DNA of 64,000 bases from Accumulibacter sp. (GTDB taxonomy: Bacteria; Pseudomonadota; Gammaproteobacteria; Burkholderiales; Rhodocyclaceae), in assembly GCA_024235695.1 (NCBI GenBank), contig JACKLX010000014.1, positions 1 to 64,000 on the forward strand. Reading direction: 5' to 3'. Positions 8,180 through 17,191 of the stretch are shown piece after piece. The number at the start of each line of letters is the position of its first letter. The first letter of the stretch is position 1. The position numbers and the translations under genes were made by a program. The notes under the pieces are model-generated. The model saw nothing but the letters and a program-made list of their open reading frames with translations, had not been told where the DNA came from and did not search any database.

Positions 8180-8542
8180 TTTTTTCGTCCAGATCGGGTG
8201 AGGTCGCGACGATCGAGCCGGGCTCGTGGCGCGACAAGGCGAAGCTGTTCGCCAGGTTTCGATGCGCGGCGTTTTCCCCACTTGTCGGCGTTTCCTGCGC
8301 CGGCAAGCGCCGCATTTCGCTGGCAGCTCTTGCGAGAACCCGTGATTTTAGCCCGGGAGGGCTTGCCGAGTCTGCCTTTTTCCCCAAAAAAAAGCGCTCT
8401 GCGCATCACCAGTCAGCGACTGAAGCGTCGCCTGCTTGCTCCTGCGCGGCCGGCAAATCCCGGATAATGGAGCGGTTTCTGGCCGGATCGATGCCTTCGG
8501 CGATCGCTGGCCGGCGGTGGAGATGAGGGATTGCTGGAGTCG

Positions 8543-9166
8543 ATGGCGTCGATGGAGACTTTTCCGCTTGACCTGGCGGGTTTGCTGGCGATTGCCGCGG
8601 GGCTCGGCTGGGCGTCGGGTATTCGTCTCTACGCGACGCTGTTTGTCGTTGGCCTGGCCGGCCGGCTGCAGTGGGTCGCGCTGCCCGACGGTCTGCGCGT
8701 CCTCGAACACCCCTGGGTGCTGGCTGCCGCTGGCCTGATGCTGCTGGTCGAGTTCTTCGCCGACAAGCTGCCGATCGTCGACTCGCTGTGGGACAGCGTG
8801 CACAGCTTCATCCGCATTCCGGCCGGCGCGGCGCTGGCGGCAATGGCCTTCGGCGGCCAGGGCGTCGAGTGGCAGACGGCGATGGCCATCGTCGGTGGCA
8901 GCTTCGCCGCCGGCGCACACCTTGCCAAGGCCGCAACGCGGGTGGCGATCAATCTGTCGCCGGAGCCTTTCAGCAACCTGGTGACATCGCTGGGCGAGGA
9001 CTCGCTGGTGTTGCTCGGGCTGTGGCTGATGTTTGCCCACCCCTGGCTGCTGCTCGCTTTTCTCGGCCTGTTCGTGGCCCTTCTCGCGTGGTTGTTGCCG
9101 AAGCTGTTCCGACTGCTGGCCGGTCGCCGACGGGTGTCTCGCCGGGCAGCCAGTCAACCACGGTGA
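8543..9166 (+). CDS. DUF4126 family membrane protein
   Basis: A 207-residue membrane protein matching DUF4126: ASGIRLYATLFVVGLAGRL, then EFFADKLPIVDSLWDSVHSF and IRIPAGAALAAMAF, then GAHLAKAATRVAINLSPEPFSN. Five or so hydrophobic segments are visible. Function is unknown across the family. A TTG start 12 bases upstream is possible, but the ATG at 8543 is preferred. Its neighbour on the right is a convergent small membrane gene. Confidence 0.8.
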   Translation: MASMETFPLDLAGLLAIAAGLGWASGIRLYATLFVVGLAGRLQWVALPDGLRVLEHPWVLAAAGLMLLVEFFADKLPIVDSLWDSVHSFIRIPAGAALAAMAFGGQGVEWQTAMAIVGGSFAAGAHLAKAATRVAINLSPEPFSNLVTSLGEDSLVLLGLWLMFAHPWLLLAFLGLFVALLAWLLPKLFRLLAGRRRVSRRAASQPR

Positions 9167-9224
9167 TCAACTGGCGAAACACTGTCGGGCATGCGAGTGC
9201 CGGGCGTTTCCCGCTCGTTCCGGA

Positions 9225-9554
9225 TCAGGGCGCCGGCAGGGCGATGCGTTCGCCGGTCCATGCCATGCCGCCGAAAACGGCCAGCAGCGAGACGATCGCC
9301 AGGGCCACGCCAAGGGCCAGGTAAAGGCGGGGACTGCTGGCGCGGTCGGCAATCGCGAGAATGTGCAGTGCACCCCAGGTAACGGCGAGGCCGACGACCA
9401 GCGGAATGCCGAGTACCTGCCATTCGACGCTGTTCAGCGACAGCATGCGGTTCTCGCGCCAGGGAACGGCGAGGAAAACGCCAAAGGTCCAGAACAGCGC
9501 CGTGCTGCCGGTGGCGCAGATCGCGGCGACGCCGCGGGTGATCCATTTTTCCAT
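9225..9554 (-). CDS. Small membrane protein, unknown
   Basis: A 109-residue protein with three predicted hydrophobic segments (ATGSTALFWTFGVFLAVP, IPLVVGLAVTWGALHILAI, ALGVALAIVSLLAVFGG). It starts 16 bases after the end of the NTF2-like gene on the same strand, so it is probably the last gene of a three-gene operon with that gene and the methyltransferase. I do not recognise the family. There is no clear Shine-Dalgarno, which fits translational coupling. Confidence 0.6.
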   Translation of the reverse strand: MEKWITRGVAAICATGSTALFWTFGVFLAVPWRENRMLSLNSVEWQVLGIPLVVGLAVTWGALHILAIADRASSPRLYLALGVALAIVSLLAVFGGMAWTGERIALPAP

Positions 9555-9569
9555 TTGCGGCCTGTCTGA

Positions 9570-10064
9570 TTATTGCTCGGGGTGGCGGCGGCGGTAAGCC
9601 TGCAGCCCCTTGCCGGCGTCACGCCGGATGGCATTGTGCACCGACGGCAGCCAACCGAACAGCCGGCCCTTGAGCCCGAGGGCCATGCCCGCCCAGCGCC
9701 AGAGGTCGAAGCGGTCGTTGTGGCTGACGATCTTGCCGCGCTCGAAGGCGAAAGCGGCGTCGATGACGTTGCGCACCGGGCGGCCGGTGCGGGTAAACGT
9801 ATAGCTGGCGATCCACCGCGCGCTGCCGCGTCGGTCGTCGGCTTCGATGTCGCTGACGGCCACCTGCAGGTCGCTGGCGCGCTCGCAGAGCATGGCCCAC
9901 ATGGCGCGCACGGCCGGCGCGTCGAGTTCCCCGAAAACGGGGTCGGCGAAGCGTGCCTGGTCGGCGTAGCAGGCGGCCATCGCGGCGCTGTCGCGGCGGT
10001 CGAGCGCGTCGTAGAAGTGCTGGATCAAGGCCTCGTTGGCATGGCGCATTGGCGTCTCGGTCAA
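9570..10064 (-). CDS. NTF2/SnoaL-like fold protein
   Basis: A 164-residue protein with the SnoaL/NTF2 pattern: ALIQHFYDALDRRDSAAMAA, CYADQARFADPVFGE, then strands ending FERGKIVSHNDRFDLWRWAG. Such cone-shaped folds serve as small enzymes or ligand-binding proteins. The family member seen in proteobacteria with this DLWRWA ending is of unknown role. It overlaps the upstream methyltransferase stop by four bases (ATGA), so the two are co-translated. Confidence 0.75.
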   Translation of the reverse strand: MTETPMRHANEALIQHFYDALDRRDSAAMAACYADQARFADPVFGELDAPAVRAMWAMLCERASDLQVAVSDIEADDRRGSARWIASYTFTRTGRPVRNVIDAAFAFERGKIVSHNDRFDLWRWAGMALGLKGRLFGWLPSVHNAIRRDAGKGLQAYRRRHPEQ

Positions 10065-10882
10065 TAGATGAAGCGATCGTGCAGCTCGTCGAGATTCAGC
10101 TCATGCAGGATCTGTTCGAGGCGCGACGCGGCATTGCCGCGTACCTGGCCGGTGTGGCGGGCGACGATCAGCTCGTTCTTCAGCGAGTGTTCCCAGCCGA
10201 CCAGTTCGGTGACCTGCAACTGGTAGCCACGCGCCTCGAGTTGCAGGCAGCGCAGTGCGTTGGTCAGCTGGCTGCCGAATTCGCGGGTGTGCAGCGGATG
10301 CCGCCAGATCTCCGAAAGCGGCGTCCTGGCGAAGGACTCGTTCTTGTTGTGGCGTAACTGCGCGGCGACTTCGGCCTGGCAGCAGGGAACCAGCACGATG
10401 AACCGGGCGTGCTTGTGGAAGGCGAAGCGGATCGCGTCGTCGGTGGCGGTATCGCAGGCGTGCAGGGCGGTGACGAGGTCGATCTGCTCGGGCAGCGCCG
10501 GCGAGTCGATGGCATTCTCGACGCAGAGGTTGAGGAAGGACATGCGCGCGAAGCCGAGACGGCTGGCCAGTTCGCGCGCACGGTCGACCAGCTCCGGGCG
10601 CGTCTCGACGCCGTAGATGTGGCCGTCGTCGCGGTGCTTGAAGAACAGGTCATAGAGGATGAAGCCGAGGTAGGACTTGCCGGCGCCATGGTCGGCCAGG
10701 GTCAGGCTGCCCTCGCTGGCGACCAGTTCGGCAAGCAAGGGCTCGATGAAGTGGAAGAGGTGGTTGACCTGCTTGAGCTTGCGCCGGCTGTCCTGGTTCA
10801 GCTTGCCGTCGCGGGTCAGGATGTGCAGTTCCTTGAGCAGCTCGATCGACTGCCCGGGTCTGATTTCGGGGATCGGCGACAA
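10061..10882 (-). CDS. Class I SAM-dependent methyltransferase
   Basis: A 273-residue protein with a central Rossmann methyltransferase domain. LADHGAGKSYLGFILYDLF is motif I (SAM-binding glycine loop), IYGVETRPELVDRA supplies the acidic ribose-binding residue, and VTALHACDTATDDAI and VLVPCCQAE resemble the Methyltransf_32 family. Substrate unknown. First gene of a small operon with the NTF2-like and membrane-protein genes. Divergent from the RbgA-type GTPase across about 150 bp. Confidence 0.8.
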   Translation of the reverse strand: MSPIPEIRPGQSIELLKELHILTRDGKLNQDSRRKLKQVNHLFHFIEPLLAELVASEGSLTLADHGAGKSYLGFILYDLFFKHRDDGHIYGVETRPELVDRARELASRLGFARMSFLNLCVENAIDSPALPEQIDLVTALHACDTATDDAIRFAFHKHARFIVLVPCCQAEVAAQLRHNKNESFARTPLSEIWRHPLHTREFGSQLTNALRCLQLEARGYQLQVTELVGWEHSLKNELIVARHTGQVRGNAASRLEQILHELNLDELHDRFIY

Positions 10883-11032
10883 GTTCTTCCTGGTTTCGGT
10901 GGCGAAGAAGACTGCATTCTAACGCCTTGCTCTTCGCGGCGACGGTCATCGAGGCGATTCGCTGCGGCCGGAGCGGGCGGCCGGCGTCCAGCAGTGGGAT
11001 AATGCGAAGCTTCTCCCTCGAACGGATTTGGC

Positions 11033-11995
11033 ATGGCCATCCAGTGGTTTCCCGGTCACATGAACTCGGCGCGCCTGAAAGCGGCGGAAACGATGGCCGC
11101 GATCGACGTCGTCATCGAACTGCTCGACGCGCGCCTGCCCGAAGCCAGTACCAATCCGCTGGTGCGCGAACTTCGCCTGCAGCGCCAGCGGCCGTGCCTG
11201 AAGGTGCTGAACAAGGCCGATCTGGCCGACCCGCAGGTGACGCGGGCCTGGATCGAGCACTACAACCGCCAGCCCGGTGTCCGCGCGCTTGCCCTGTCGT
11301 GCCGCAAGCCCGGCGACGTGGCGCGCTTGCCGACCCTGTGCCAGGCGCTGGCGCCGCATCGCAACGACAATGTCAAGCCGCTGCGGATGCTGATCATGGG
11401 CATTCCGAACGTCGGCAAGTCGACGCTGATGAACGTTCTGCTCAAGCGCAGGATCGCCAAGGTCGGCGACGAGCCGGCGGTAACCCGCTCGCAGCAGACC
11501 CTGCAGCTCGACGTGCGGCATTCGATCACCGACACTCCCGGTCTGCTGTGGCCGAAGATCGCTTACGCCAGCGACGGACTGATGCTCGCCGCCAGCAACG
11601 CGATCGGCCGCAACGCGATGATCGACGAAGAAGTGGCCACTTTTCTCGCCGGCCTGCTGCTGCGGCGCTACCCGGCGCTGCTGGCGAGCCGCTACGGCCT
11701 GTCGGCCGAGCAGCTGGCGGCGGTCGATGCGGTCAGCGTCATCGACCGGATTGCCAGGCGCCGTGGCCTGTGCCGGCGTGGCGGCGAAGCCGATTTCGAG
11801 AAGGCGGCGAAGGTGCTGCTGCAGGACTACCGCGATGGCGTTCTCGGCCGGATCAGCCTCGAGACGCCGGCAACGCGCGACGCGATGCTCGCCGACGAGG
11901 CGGCGAAACCGGGCGGCGCGGTTGGCACGCCGGCAGGCGAGGGCGGCCGGGAGCTGCCGGCCGCGACCACGACCGAGGCCGCCGACGGCCGCTGA
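11033..11995 (+). CDS. ylqF/rbgA: Circularly permuted ribosome-biogenesis GTPase
   Basis: A 320-residue YlqF/RbgA GTPase. The G motifs occur in permuted order: G4 NKAD (residues 60-63) before G1 GIPNVGKST (123-131), then the G2 threonine in AVTRSQQ and G3 DTPG (167-170). The N-terminal IQWFPGHMNSA is diagnostic. RbgA acts late in 50S subunit assembly. The C-terminal tail after about residue 290 is Ala/Gly-rich and poorly conserved. The acyltransferase gene follows 49 bp later on the same strand. Confidence 0.92.
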   Translation: MAIQWFPGHMNSARLKAAETMAAIDVVIELLDARLPEASTNPLVRELRLQRQRPCLKVLNKADLADPQVTRAWIEHYNRQPGVRALALSCRKPGDVARLPTLCQALAPHRNDNVKPLRMLIMGIPNVGKSTLMNVLLKRRIAKVGDEPAVTRSQQTLQLDVRHSITDTPGLLWPKIAYASDGLMLAASNAIGRNAMIDEEVATFLAGLLLRRYPALLASRYGLSAEQLAAVDAVSVIDRIARRRGLCRRGGEADFEKAAKVLLQDYRDGVLGRISLETPATRDAMLADEAAKPGGAVGTPAGEGGRELPAATTTEAADGR

Positions 11996-12044
11996 TCGTC
12001 TTCGTTCGCGCACGCCACGTCCAGCCTCGATCGACGCCCTGCCC

Positions 12045-12947
12045 ATGCTCAGCTTTCTGCCTGCGCCGCTGATCGGCCTGATCGCTTCCGCCCTGCTGGT
12101 GCTCAACACCCTGTTCTGGGTACCGATCCTGCTGCTGCTGGCGGTCGTCAGGCTGATCCTGCCCTGGCCGCCGTTTCGCCGACGTCTCGATCCGCTGCTG
12201 GTGCGCGTCGCCGAGGCGTGGATCAGCGGCAACAGTGGCTGGATGGCACTGACCCAGAAGACCAGCTGGGACGTCGATGGCATCGCCGGCCTCGATCCGC
12301 ACGGCTGGTATCTGGTCAATGCCAACCATCAGTCGTGGGTCGACATCCTGGTCCTGCAGCGGCTGCTGACCCATCGCATCCCGCTGCTCAAGTTCTTCCT
12401 CAAGCAGCAACTGCGGTGGGTGCCGGTGATCGGCCTGGCCTGGTGGGCGCTCGATTTCCCGTTCATGCGCCGGCACAGCGAGCAGCAGCTCGCATTGCAC
12501 CCGGAACTGCGTGCCCGGGACCAGGCGGCGACCCGCAAGGCCTGCGAGAAGTTTGCACTGATCCCGACCAGCGTCGTGAACTTCAGCGAGGGGACACGCT
12601 TCACCGTCGCCAAGCAGCAGCGGCAGCGCTCGCCGTATCGTCATCTGCTGCGCCCGAAGGCCGGCGGCATCGCGCTGGCGCTGAACGTCATGGGCGACAA
12701 GTTCGCGGCGATTCTCGATGTCACCATCGTCTATCCGGGTGGCGCGCCGAACTTCTGGCAGTTTCTCTGTGGTCGGATGGCGAGCGTGCAGGTTCGCGTA
12801 CAAAGCCTGCCGGTGCCGAGGCACCTGGCGAGCGCTGATTACGCCAACGATCCGGCGGTTCGCGAGGCATTTCAGCAGTGGCTGCAGCAGATCTGGAAGG
12901 ACAAGGACGCGCAGATCGAAGCCTTGCTGGCAAAGCGGCGGTCGTGA
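12045..12947 (+). CDS. 1-acyl-glycerol-3-phosphate acyltransferase-like protein
   Basis: A 300-residue membrane acyltransferase of the PlsC family, YihG-like. An N-terminal hydrophobic segment (IGLIASALLVLNTLFWVPIL) precedes the H-x4-D motif NHQSWVD and the substrate-binding NFSEGTRF. Members transfer acyl groups to lysophosphatidate or related lipids at the inner membrane. The start is taken at the ATG before the first membrane segment; a longer frame upstream overlaps the GTPase gene and is not protein-like. Which lipid it acylates is not known. Confidence 0.85.
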   Translation: MLSFLPAPLIGLIASALLVLNTLFWVPILLLLAVVRLILPWPPFRRRLDPLLVRVAEAWISGNSGWMALTQKTSWDVDGIAGLDPHGWYLVNANHQSWVDILVLQRLLTHRIPLLKFFLKQQLRWVPVIGLAWWALDFPFMRRHSEQQLALHPELRARDQAATRKACEKFALIPTSVVNFSEGTRFTVAKQQRQRSPYRHLLRPKAGGIALALNVMGDKFAAILDVTIVYPGGAPNFWQFLCGRMASVQVRVQSLPVPRHLASADYANDPAVREAFQQWLQQIWKDKDAQIEALLAKRRS

Positions 12948-13105
12948 GCCCGCGACCGGCGACGCGCCGGTCGGCCGCCGGTCGGTGACGGCGGCATGAA
13001 ACGCCGTCAGACGTCCCCGGTTTGTTCGACAGTTTGCCCGTCAAGTGCCCGGCTGGCCGCCGTTTTTTCCTTGTTCGCTTTTTTGTGGTGGCATAATTGC
13101 CGCCT

Positions 13106-13813
13106 ATGCACACCTACCTCAGGAATCCATTCTCCGATGCGGGCTCGGCGCCGGCGTCACCCGGCCGGGTTATCGCGGTCGTTTCGCAGAAGGGCGGAGC
13201 CGGCAAGACGACGGTCGCCGTGCAGCTGGCCGGCGGCTTCCACGAGCGGCGAGCGTCGGTGATGCTGGTCGACCTCGACCCGCAGGAAAGCGCCTATCGC
13301 TGGGCCGAGTCGGCGCCGCTGCTCGATTCGGACCTGCAACTCGACGTCCGCAAGATGTCGGGCCTCGAACTGATCAAGCACGTTGGCGAATTGCAGAAGG
13401 AGGTGGACTACGTCGTTCTCGACACGCCGCCGTCGATCTACCATCCGTCAACGCTGGCGGCGCTGGCCGTGGCGCACCTGGCGGTGATTCCGGCGGTGCC
13501 GAGTCCGACCGACCTGTGGTCGACCCTGGCCGTCGAGCGCCTGATCCTCAATCGCATGGAGCAGAGCCATCGACTGCACGGCTGCATTCTTCCCAACCGT
13601 GTGCAGAACACCGCGCTGGCGACCGATGTGCTTGAACTGCTGCACGAATTTACCTTGCCGATCCTCGATGCTATGCTCTGCCAGCGCAATGCCTACCCGC
13701 AGAGTGCGGTGATCGGCGGATCGGTTTTCCAGCTCGCTTCCGGTGCCGACGCTGCCCAGGGAGAAGTTCGCAAGTTGATCGCAGCCGTCCTTAAACAATT
13801 AGGAGAGCATTGA
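13106..13813 (+). CDS. ParA/MinD-like positioning ATPase
   Basis: A 235-residue ParA-family ATPase with the deviant Walker A VSQKGGAGKTT (signature lysine present), the switch region LVDLDPQESAYRWAE and the Walker B-like YVVLDTPPS. It lacks the N-terminal helix-turn-helix of plasmid type Ia ParA. The downstream gene overlaps its stop by one base (TGATG) and has its own AGGAGA. No ParB or parS-like genes are nearby, so this is an orphan ParA of the kind that positions cargo such as carboxysomes, granules or chemoreceptor clusters. Start: ATG at 13106; an upstream TTG would add three residues. Confidence 0.85.
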   Translation: MHTYLRNPFSDAGSAPASPGRVIAVVSQKGGAGKTTVAVQLAGGFHERRASVMLVDLDPQESAYRWAESAPLLDSDLQLDVRKMSGLELIKHVGELQKEVDYVVLDTPPSIYHPSTLAALAVAHLAVIPAVPSPTDLWSTLAVERLILNRMEQSHRLHGCILPNRVQNTALATDVLELLHEFTLPILDAMLCQRNAYPQSAVIGGSVFQLASGADAAQGEVRKLIAAVLKQLGEH

Positions 13814-14469
13814 TGACCACCCCCCCCCGTACCACCAGCAACAAGGCCGCTCTGCGCGCCAGCCTGAAGAAAGAGGACGACTCGCTGGCCGATCGCCTGG
13901 CAGCTGCTGACGCACCGCCGGCAAAGGCGGAGGCAGCGCCGGTTGAAGAAGCGGCAGGCGCCCCGGCGGCGGCGCCGGCGCGCAGGGTCGCGACGCGGTC
14001 GACCGCGCGGGCGGCTGCCAAACCGCCTGTCGAGGCGAAGGCGGCGGCAACGGCGGCAGCCGCCAGAACACCGAGAAAAGCGGCGCCGGCCAAGGCGCCA
14101 GCTGCCAAGGCGGCGGCCGCTGCTGCGGCAGCGCCGAAAGCCAGGCCGGCGCGCACGAAAGCGCCGGCTGCAGTCGAACCCGGGCCGGTCGAGCAGCTGG
14201 AGAAAGTGGTCAAGCAGAAGCGCGACAAGCTCGTGCGCTACTCGGTCGAGCTGCTGAAGAGCGAAGAGGCGGCGATCGACTCGCTGCGCGACGAACTGTC
14301 CCGGGCGGCGGGTTGGGCAGCGAGCAAGTCCGATATCGTGCGCGCCGGCGTGCGCGCTTTCGCTGCGCAGAAGGTCGAGCAGATGCAGAATCTGCTTGGC
14401 TCCCTGGCACCGACGCCGCAAGGCAAGGGCGACAAGAAGGGCAAGAAAGGCAAGAAGGGGAAAAAGTAG
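13813..14469 (+). CDS. Lys/Ala-rich protein with RHH-like C-terminus, candidate ParA partner
   Basis: A 218-residue protein in three parts. Residues 1-120 are low-complexity, Ala/Lys/Pro-rich and basic, histone H1-like. Residues about 139-186 (VRYSVELL strand, a helix, then SKSDIVRAGVRAFAAQK) have the strand-helix-helix rhythm of a ribbon-helix-helix domain. The tail is a Lys/Gly run. AGGAGA at 13801-13806 fixes the ATG, which overlaps the parA stop. Co-translation suggests it is the ParA partner or adaptor. It could bind DNA, polyphosphate or a granule surface. This is inference; no family name was recognised. Confidence 0.7.
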   Translation: MTTPPRTTSNKAALRASLKKEDDSLADRLAAADAPPAKAEAAPVEEAAGAPAAAPARRVATRSTARAAAKPPVEAKAAATAAAARTPRKAAPAKAPAAKAAAAAAAAPKARPARTKAPAAVEPGPVEQLEKVVKQKRDKLVRYSVELLKSEEAAIDSLRDELSRAAGWAASKSDIVRAGVRAFAAQKVEQMQNLLGSLAPTPQGKGDKKGKKGKKGKK

Positions 14470-14765
14470 AGCTGATCGAATCGCCCCGGCGGACGCGCCG
14501 GAATCGTTCGATGGGCAGGGAGCATGCTCCCTGCATTGCCCGGCTCGCTCGCCGACCCTTCGCCCGCGCGCCGGCGAACGGCGATCCGTGCGCCGAACCG
14601 GTGCCGCTCTCGGTAAGGCGGCCGGCGCAGAGCGCTCCGCCAGGCGCGGGCCGTGGCGCGTGGGCAGCGTCGCGGCGCTTGCGCGTCGCTTTTCTTCGCA
14701 TGCGCCAGTGCGTCTCGGCGAGGTCCGGCGCCGGGCGCTTGCCGCCGGCCGCAGCCGCTTTGCGA
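14470..14765. other. Intergenic region with a perfect 20-bp palindrome
   Basis: No gene seen. GCAGGGAGCATGCTCCCTGC at 14515-14534 is a perfect palindrome about 45 bases past the stop of the Lys/Ala-rich gene. It has no T-run, so it may be a protein-binding site or a rho-assisted end rather than a classical terminator. The remainder is GC-rich without recognisable content. Confidence 0.5.
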
Positions 14766-15191
14766 CTACTTGACGAGGGTAACCGGCAGCTCGCTGAGAT
14801 GCAGGACGCGGCTGCTTACCGACCCGAGCATGATGCTGGATACCGCGCCGAGGCCCCGGGTGCCCATGACGATTCCATCGCAACCCTGTTCTCGGCCGAC
14901 TCGGGCGATGGTTTCAGCGGCAGGACCGATTTCGACCAGTGGCGTCACCCGTACGCCGGCGGCCTTCAGCACGTCGCGATCCTGCTGCAGCACGTCGCCG
15001 CCCCGGCTTTCCTCCATCGCCTCGATCTCTTCCCTTCTGAGCACGCGGCGCACTTCCCAGTCGTCGACGTCGGGCTGGACATTGAGCAGGACGGCTTCGA
15101 GCGACGGGTACAGTCGTGCCAGGTTGGCGATATGCCGCACGGCACGGTGGGCCGCGGGTGAGCCGTCTACTGGGACAAGCGCTTTACGCAT
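14766..15191 (-). CDS. Universal stress protein UspA family
   Basis: A 141-residue single-domain Usp protein. ALVPVDGSPAAHRAV is the N-terminal strand and loop. The ATP-binding signature G-x2-G-x9-G-S is visible in GTRGLGAVSSIMLGSVSSRV, so this is the ATP-binding subclass. Such proteins modulate stress survival and often sit near transporters. It is divergent from the ion permease gene that follows. Confidence 0.88.
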   Translation of the reverse strand: MRKALVPVDGSPAAHRAVRHIANLARLYPSLEAVLLNVQPDVDDWEVRRVLRREEIEAMEESRGGDVLQQDRDVLKAAGVRVTPLVEIGPAAETIARVGREQGCDGIVMGTRGLGAVSSIMLGSVSSRVLHLSELPVTLVK

Positions 15192-15333
15192 TAGGAATTG
15201 GCTCCGGCAAGGAAAGCTGTGATCACGGCGGCGGCTCGTTTTTCTTCCAGACTGGCGGCAAACGGGCTGCCCGACTCACCGAAAATAAGCCAGCAAGGCT
15301 ACCATAGTGTTTTCGGGAAGAGGGGAGTTTTTG

Positions 15334-16632
15334 ATGCTCAGCAGAGTTCATGGCTCGCTGCTCAGTCGCCTGCCTGCGGCCGCTGTCCTGGCTTTCTTCG
15401 CGTCGCCGGTACTCGCCAACGATTCGCCAGAGCTGTTCGGCATCCCGCTGGATTTCATCCTGTTCGCGGTCACGCTGCTCGGCGTTGCGCTGTTCCACCA
15501 TCACGTGCTCAAGGTTGCGCTCGCCGGGCTGGTGGTGATTTCGCTGTACAAGATTGCGTTCACCGGCTTCAAGACCGGCGATGGCATCGGCGGCTTCGCT
15601 TCGCACATGGCGCACGAGTGGTCGCTGCTGTTCAATCTGTTCCTGCTGCTGGTCGGCTTTGCCTTGCTGGCGCGCCATTTCGAGGATAGCGGCGTCCCGG
15701 AGGTGCTGCCCAGACTGCTGCCGGCGAACTGGCTCGGACCGTTCGCGCTGCTGTTCATCATCTGGATCCTTTCGGGTTTTCTCGACAACATCGCGGCCGC
15801 GCTGATCGGCGCCACGATTGCCGCCAGCGTCTTCCGGCGCAAACTGCACCCCGGCTACCTGGCAGCGATCGTCGCCGCGTCGAACGCCGGCGGTGCGGGC
15901 AGCGTGGTCGGCGACACGACGACGACGATGATGTGGATCGCCGGCATCAGTCCCCTGGAGGTGATCAGCGCCTACGTCGCTTCGGCGGTGGCGCTGGTCG
16001 TCTTCGGCGTCCCGGCGGCGCTGCAGCAGAACCGCTACCAGCCAATCGTCCACAATTTCCACGCGGCTCACCACATCGATTACGCACGGGTCGGCATCGT
16101 CGCCTTCATCCTGGTGGCAGCGATCAGCACCAACATCACGGTCAACCTCAACTTTCCCGAGTCGGCCGAGAGCTACCCCTTTCTCGGTGCCGCGGTGTGG
16201 GGTGCCTTGCTGATCGCGGTGCCGCTACGCAAGCCGGAATGGAGTCTGCTTCCGGAGGCGATCAAGGGCTCGGTCTTTCTACTCGCGCTGGTCGCCTGTG
16301 CGTCGATGATGCCGGTCGAACGCTTGCCGGCAGCTTCCTGGCAGACCGCGCTGGGCCTCGGTTTCGTCTCTTCGGTGTTCGACAACATCCCGCTTACCGC
16401 GCTGGCTCTGAAACAGGGCGGCTACGATTGGGGCGTGCTCGCCTTTGCCGTCGGCTACGGTGGCTCGATGCTGTGGTTCGGCTCGTCGTCCGGGGTGGCG
16501 GTAGCCAACATCTTTTCCGAGGCCAAGTCGGTCGGTAAATGGCTGCTGCATGGCTGGCATATCCCGCTCGGCTATCTCGCGGGATTCTTCGCCTTGCTGA
16601 TGATGGTCGGCTGGAATCCGAAGCCGGTGTGA
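15334..16632 (+). CDS. ArsB/NhaD/citrate-transporter superfamily permease
   Basis: A 432-residue, roughly 11-helix permease. A signal-like first segment ending SPVLAND precedes the core. The paired SGFLDNIAAALIGATIAA and SSVFDNIPLTALAL repeats are the discontinuous helices of the ion transporter superfamily, and SNAGGAGSVVGDTTTTMMW resembles NhaD-type Na+/H+ antiporters. The ion is uncertain; Na+/H+ exchange is the leading guess. The start is the ATG at 15334 because AGGGGAG lies six bases before it. An upstream GTG is less likely. Confidence 0.8.
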   Translation: MLSRVHGSLLSRLPAAAVLAFFASPVLANDSPELFGIPLDFILFAVTLLGVALFHHHVLKVALAGLVVISLYKIAFTGFKTGDGIGGFASHMAHEWSLLFNLFLLLVGFALLARHFEDSGVPEVLPRLLPANWLGPFALLFIIWILSGFLDNIAAALIGATIAASVFRRKLHPGYLAAIVAASNAGGAGSVVGDTTTTMMWIAGISPLEVISAYVASAVALVVFGVPAALQQNRYQPIVHNFHAAHHIDYARVGIVAFILVAAISTNITVNLNFPESAESYPFLGAAVWGALLIAVPLRKPEWSLLPEAIKGSVFLLALVACASMMPVERLPAASWQTALGLGFVSSVFDNIPLTALALKQGGYDWGVLAFAVGYGGSMLWFGSSSGVAVANIFSEAKSVGKWLLHGWHIPLGYLAGFFALLMMVGWNPKPV

Positions 16633-16714
16633 GCGCGGCGCGTCGCTCGCGCGCGGCTCCGGCCGGTATCGGCAGTGAGCCTGGTGGTTTGAGAGATGAA
16701 CAACGGACAGGGTG

Positions 16715-17191
16715 ATGATGGAACGTTTCGTGGTCGGTCAAGAGGAAAAGCGTCGGCGCTGGATCAACGTCGGCTGGGGTCTGCTGTTCAGTGGCGCGAT
16801 GATTGCCGCGGTCGTCTCCGAGCACCGGCAGGACCCCGAGCGCTACACGAGCTTCCTGCTGTGGTCGGTGACCTGGCTGCTGGGAGCGGCGAACCTGGCC
16901 AACCTGGTATTTCTCTTGCGTTATCTGCGGCTGATCCGTGATCACTGCCTGGAACTGCTGCCCGAGCAGCCGGCGGCGCCCGGCAAGCTGCGCTTTTACA
17001 GCGCCGGAAAATGGTCCGAACTGGAGTTCGAGCAGGTGACCGCGGTGCGGTTTTTCAAGCGCTGGGGCAAGCTGCGGCACATCCAGTTGCTGCTCAGGAA
17101 CAATCGCGGCATACGCCTGGAGGGCTACCAGGACCTCCCCCGGCTGGCGGAGAGCCTGCGGCGTGCGCTACCAGCCAAAGTGATGCCGTAG
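16715..17191 (+). CDS. Membrane protein with PH-like C-terminal part, unknown
   Basis: A 158-residue protein with two hydrophobic segments (WINVGWGLLFSGAMIAAVV and SFLLWSVTWLLGAANLANLVF) followed by a soluble part rich in short strands (LRFYSAGKWSELEFEQVTAV, then HIQLLLRNNRGIRLEGYQDL). That layout resembles small bacterial PH-like (bPH) membrane proteins. GGA sits eight bases before the ATG. No function is assigned. Confidence 0.65.
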   Translation: MMERFVVGQEEKRRRWINVGWGLLFSGAMIAAVVSEHRQDPERYTSFLLWSVTWLLGAANLANLVFLLRYLRLIRDHCLELLPEQPAAPGKLRFYSAGKWSELEFEQVTAVRFFKRWGKLRHIQLLLRNNRGIRLEGYQDLPRLAESLRRALPAKVMP

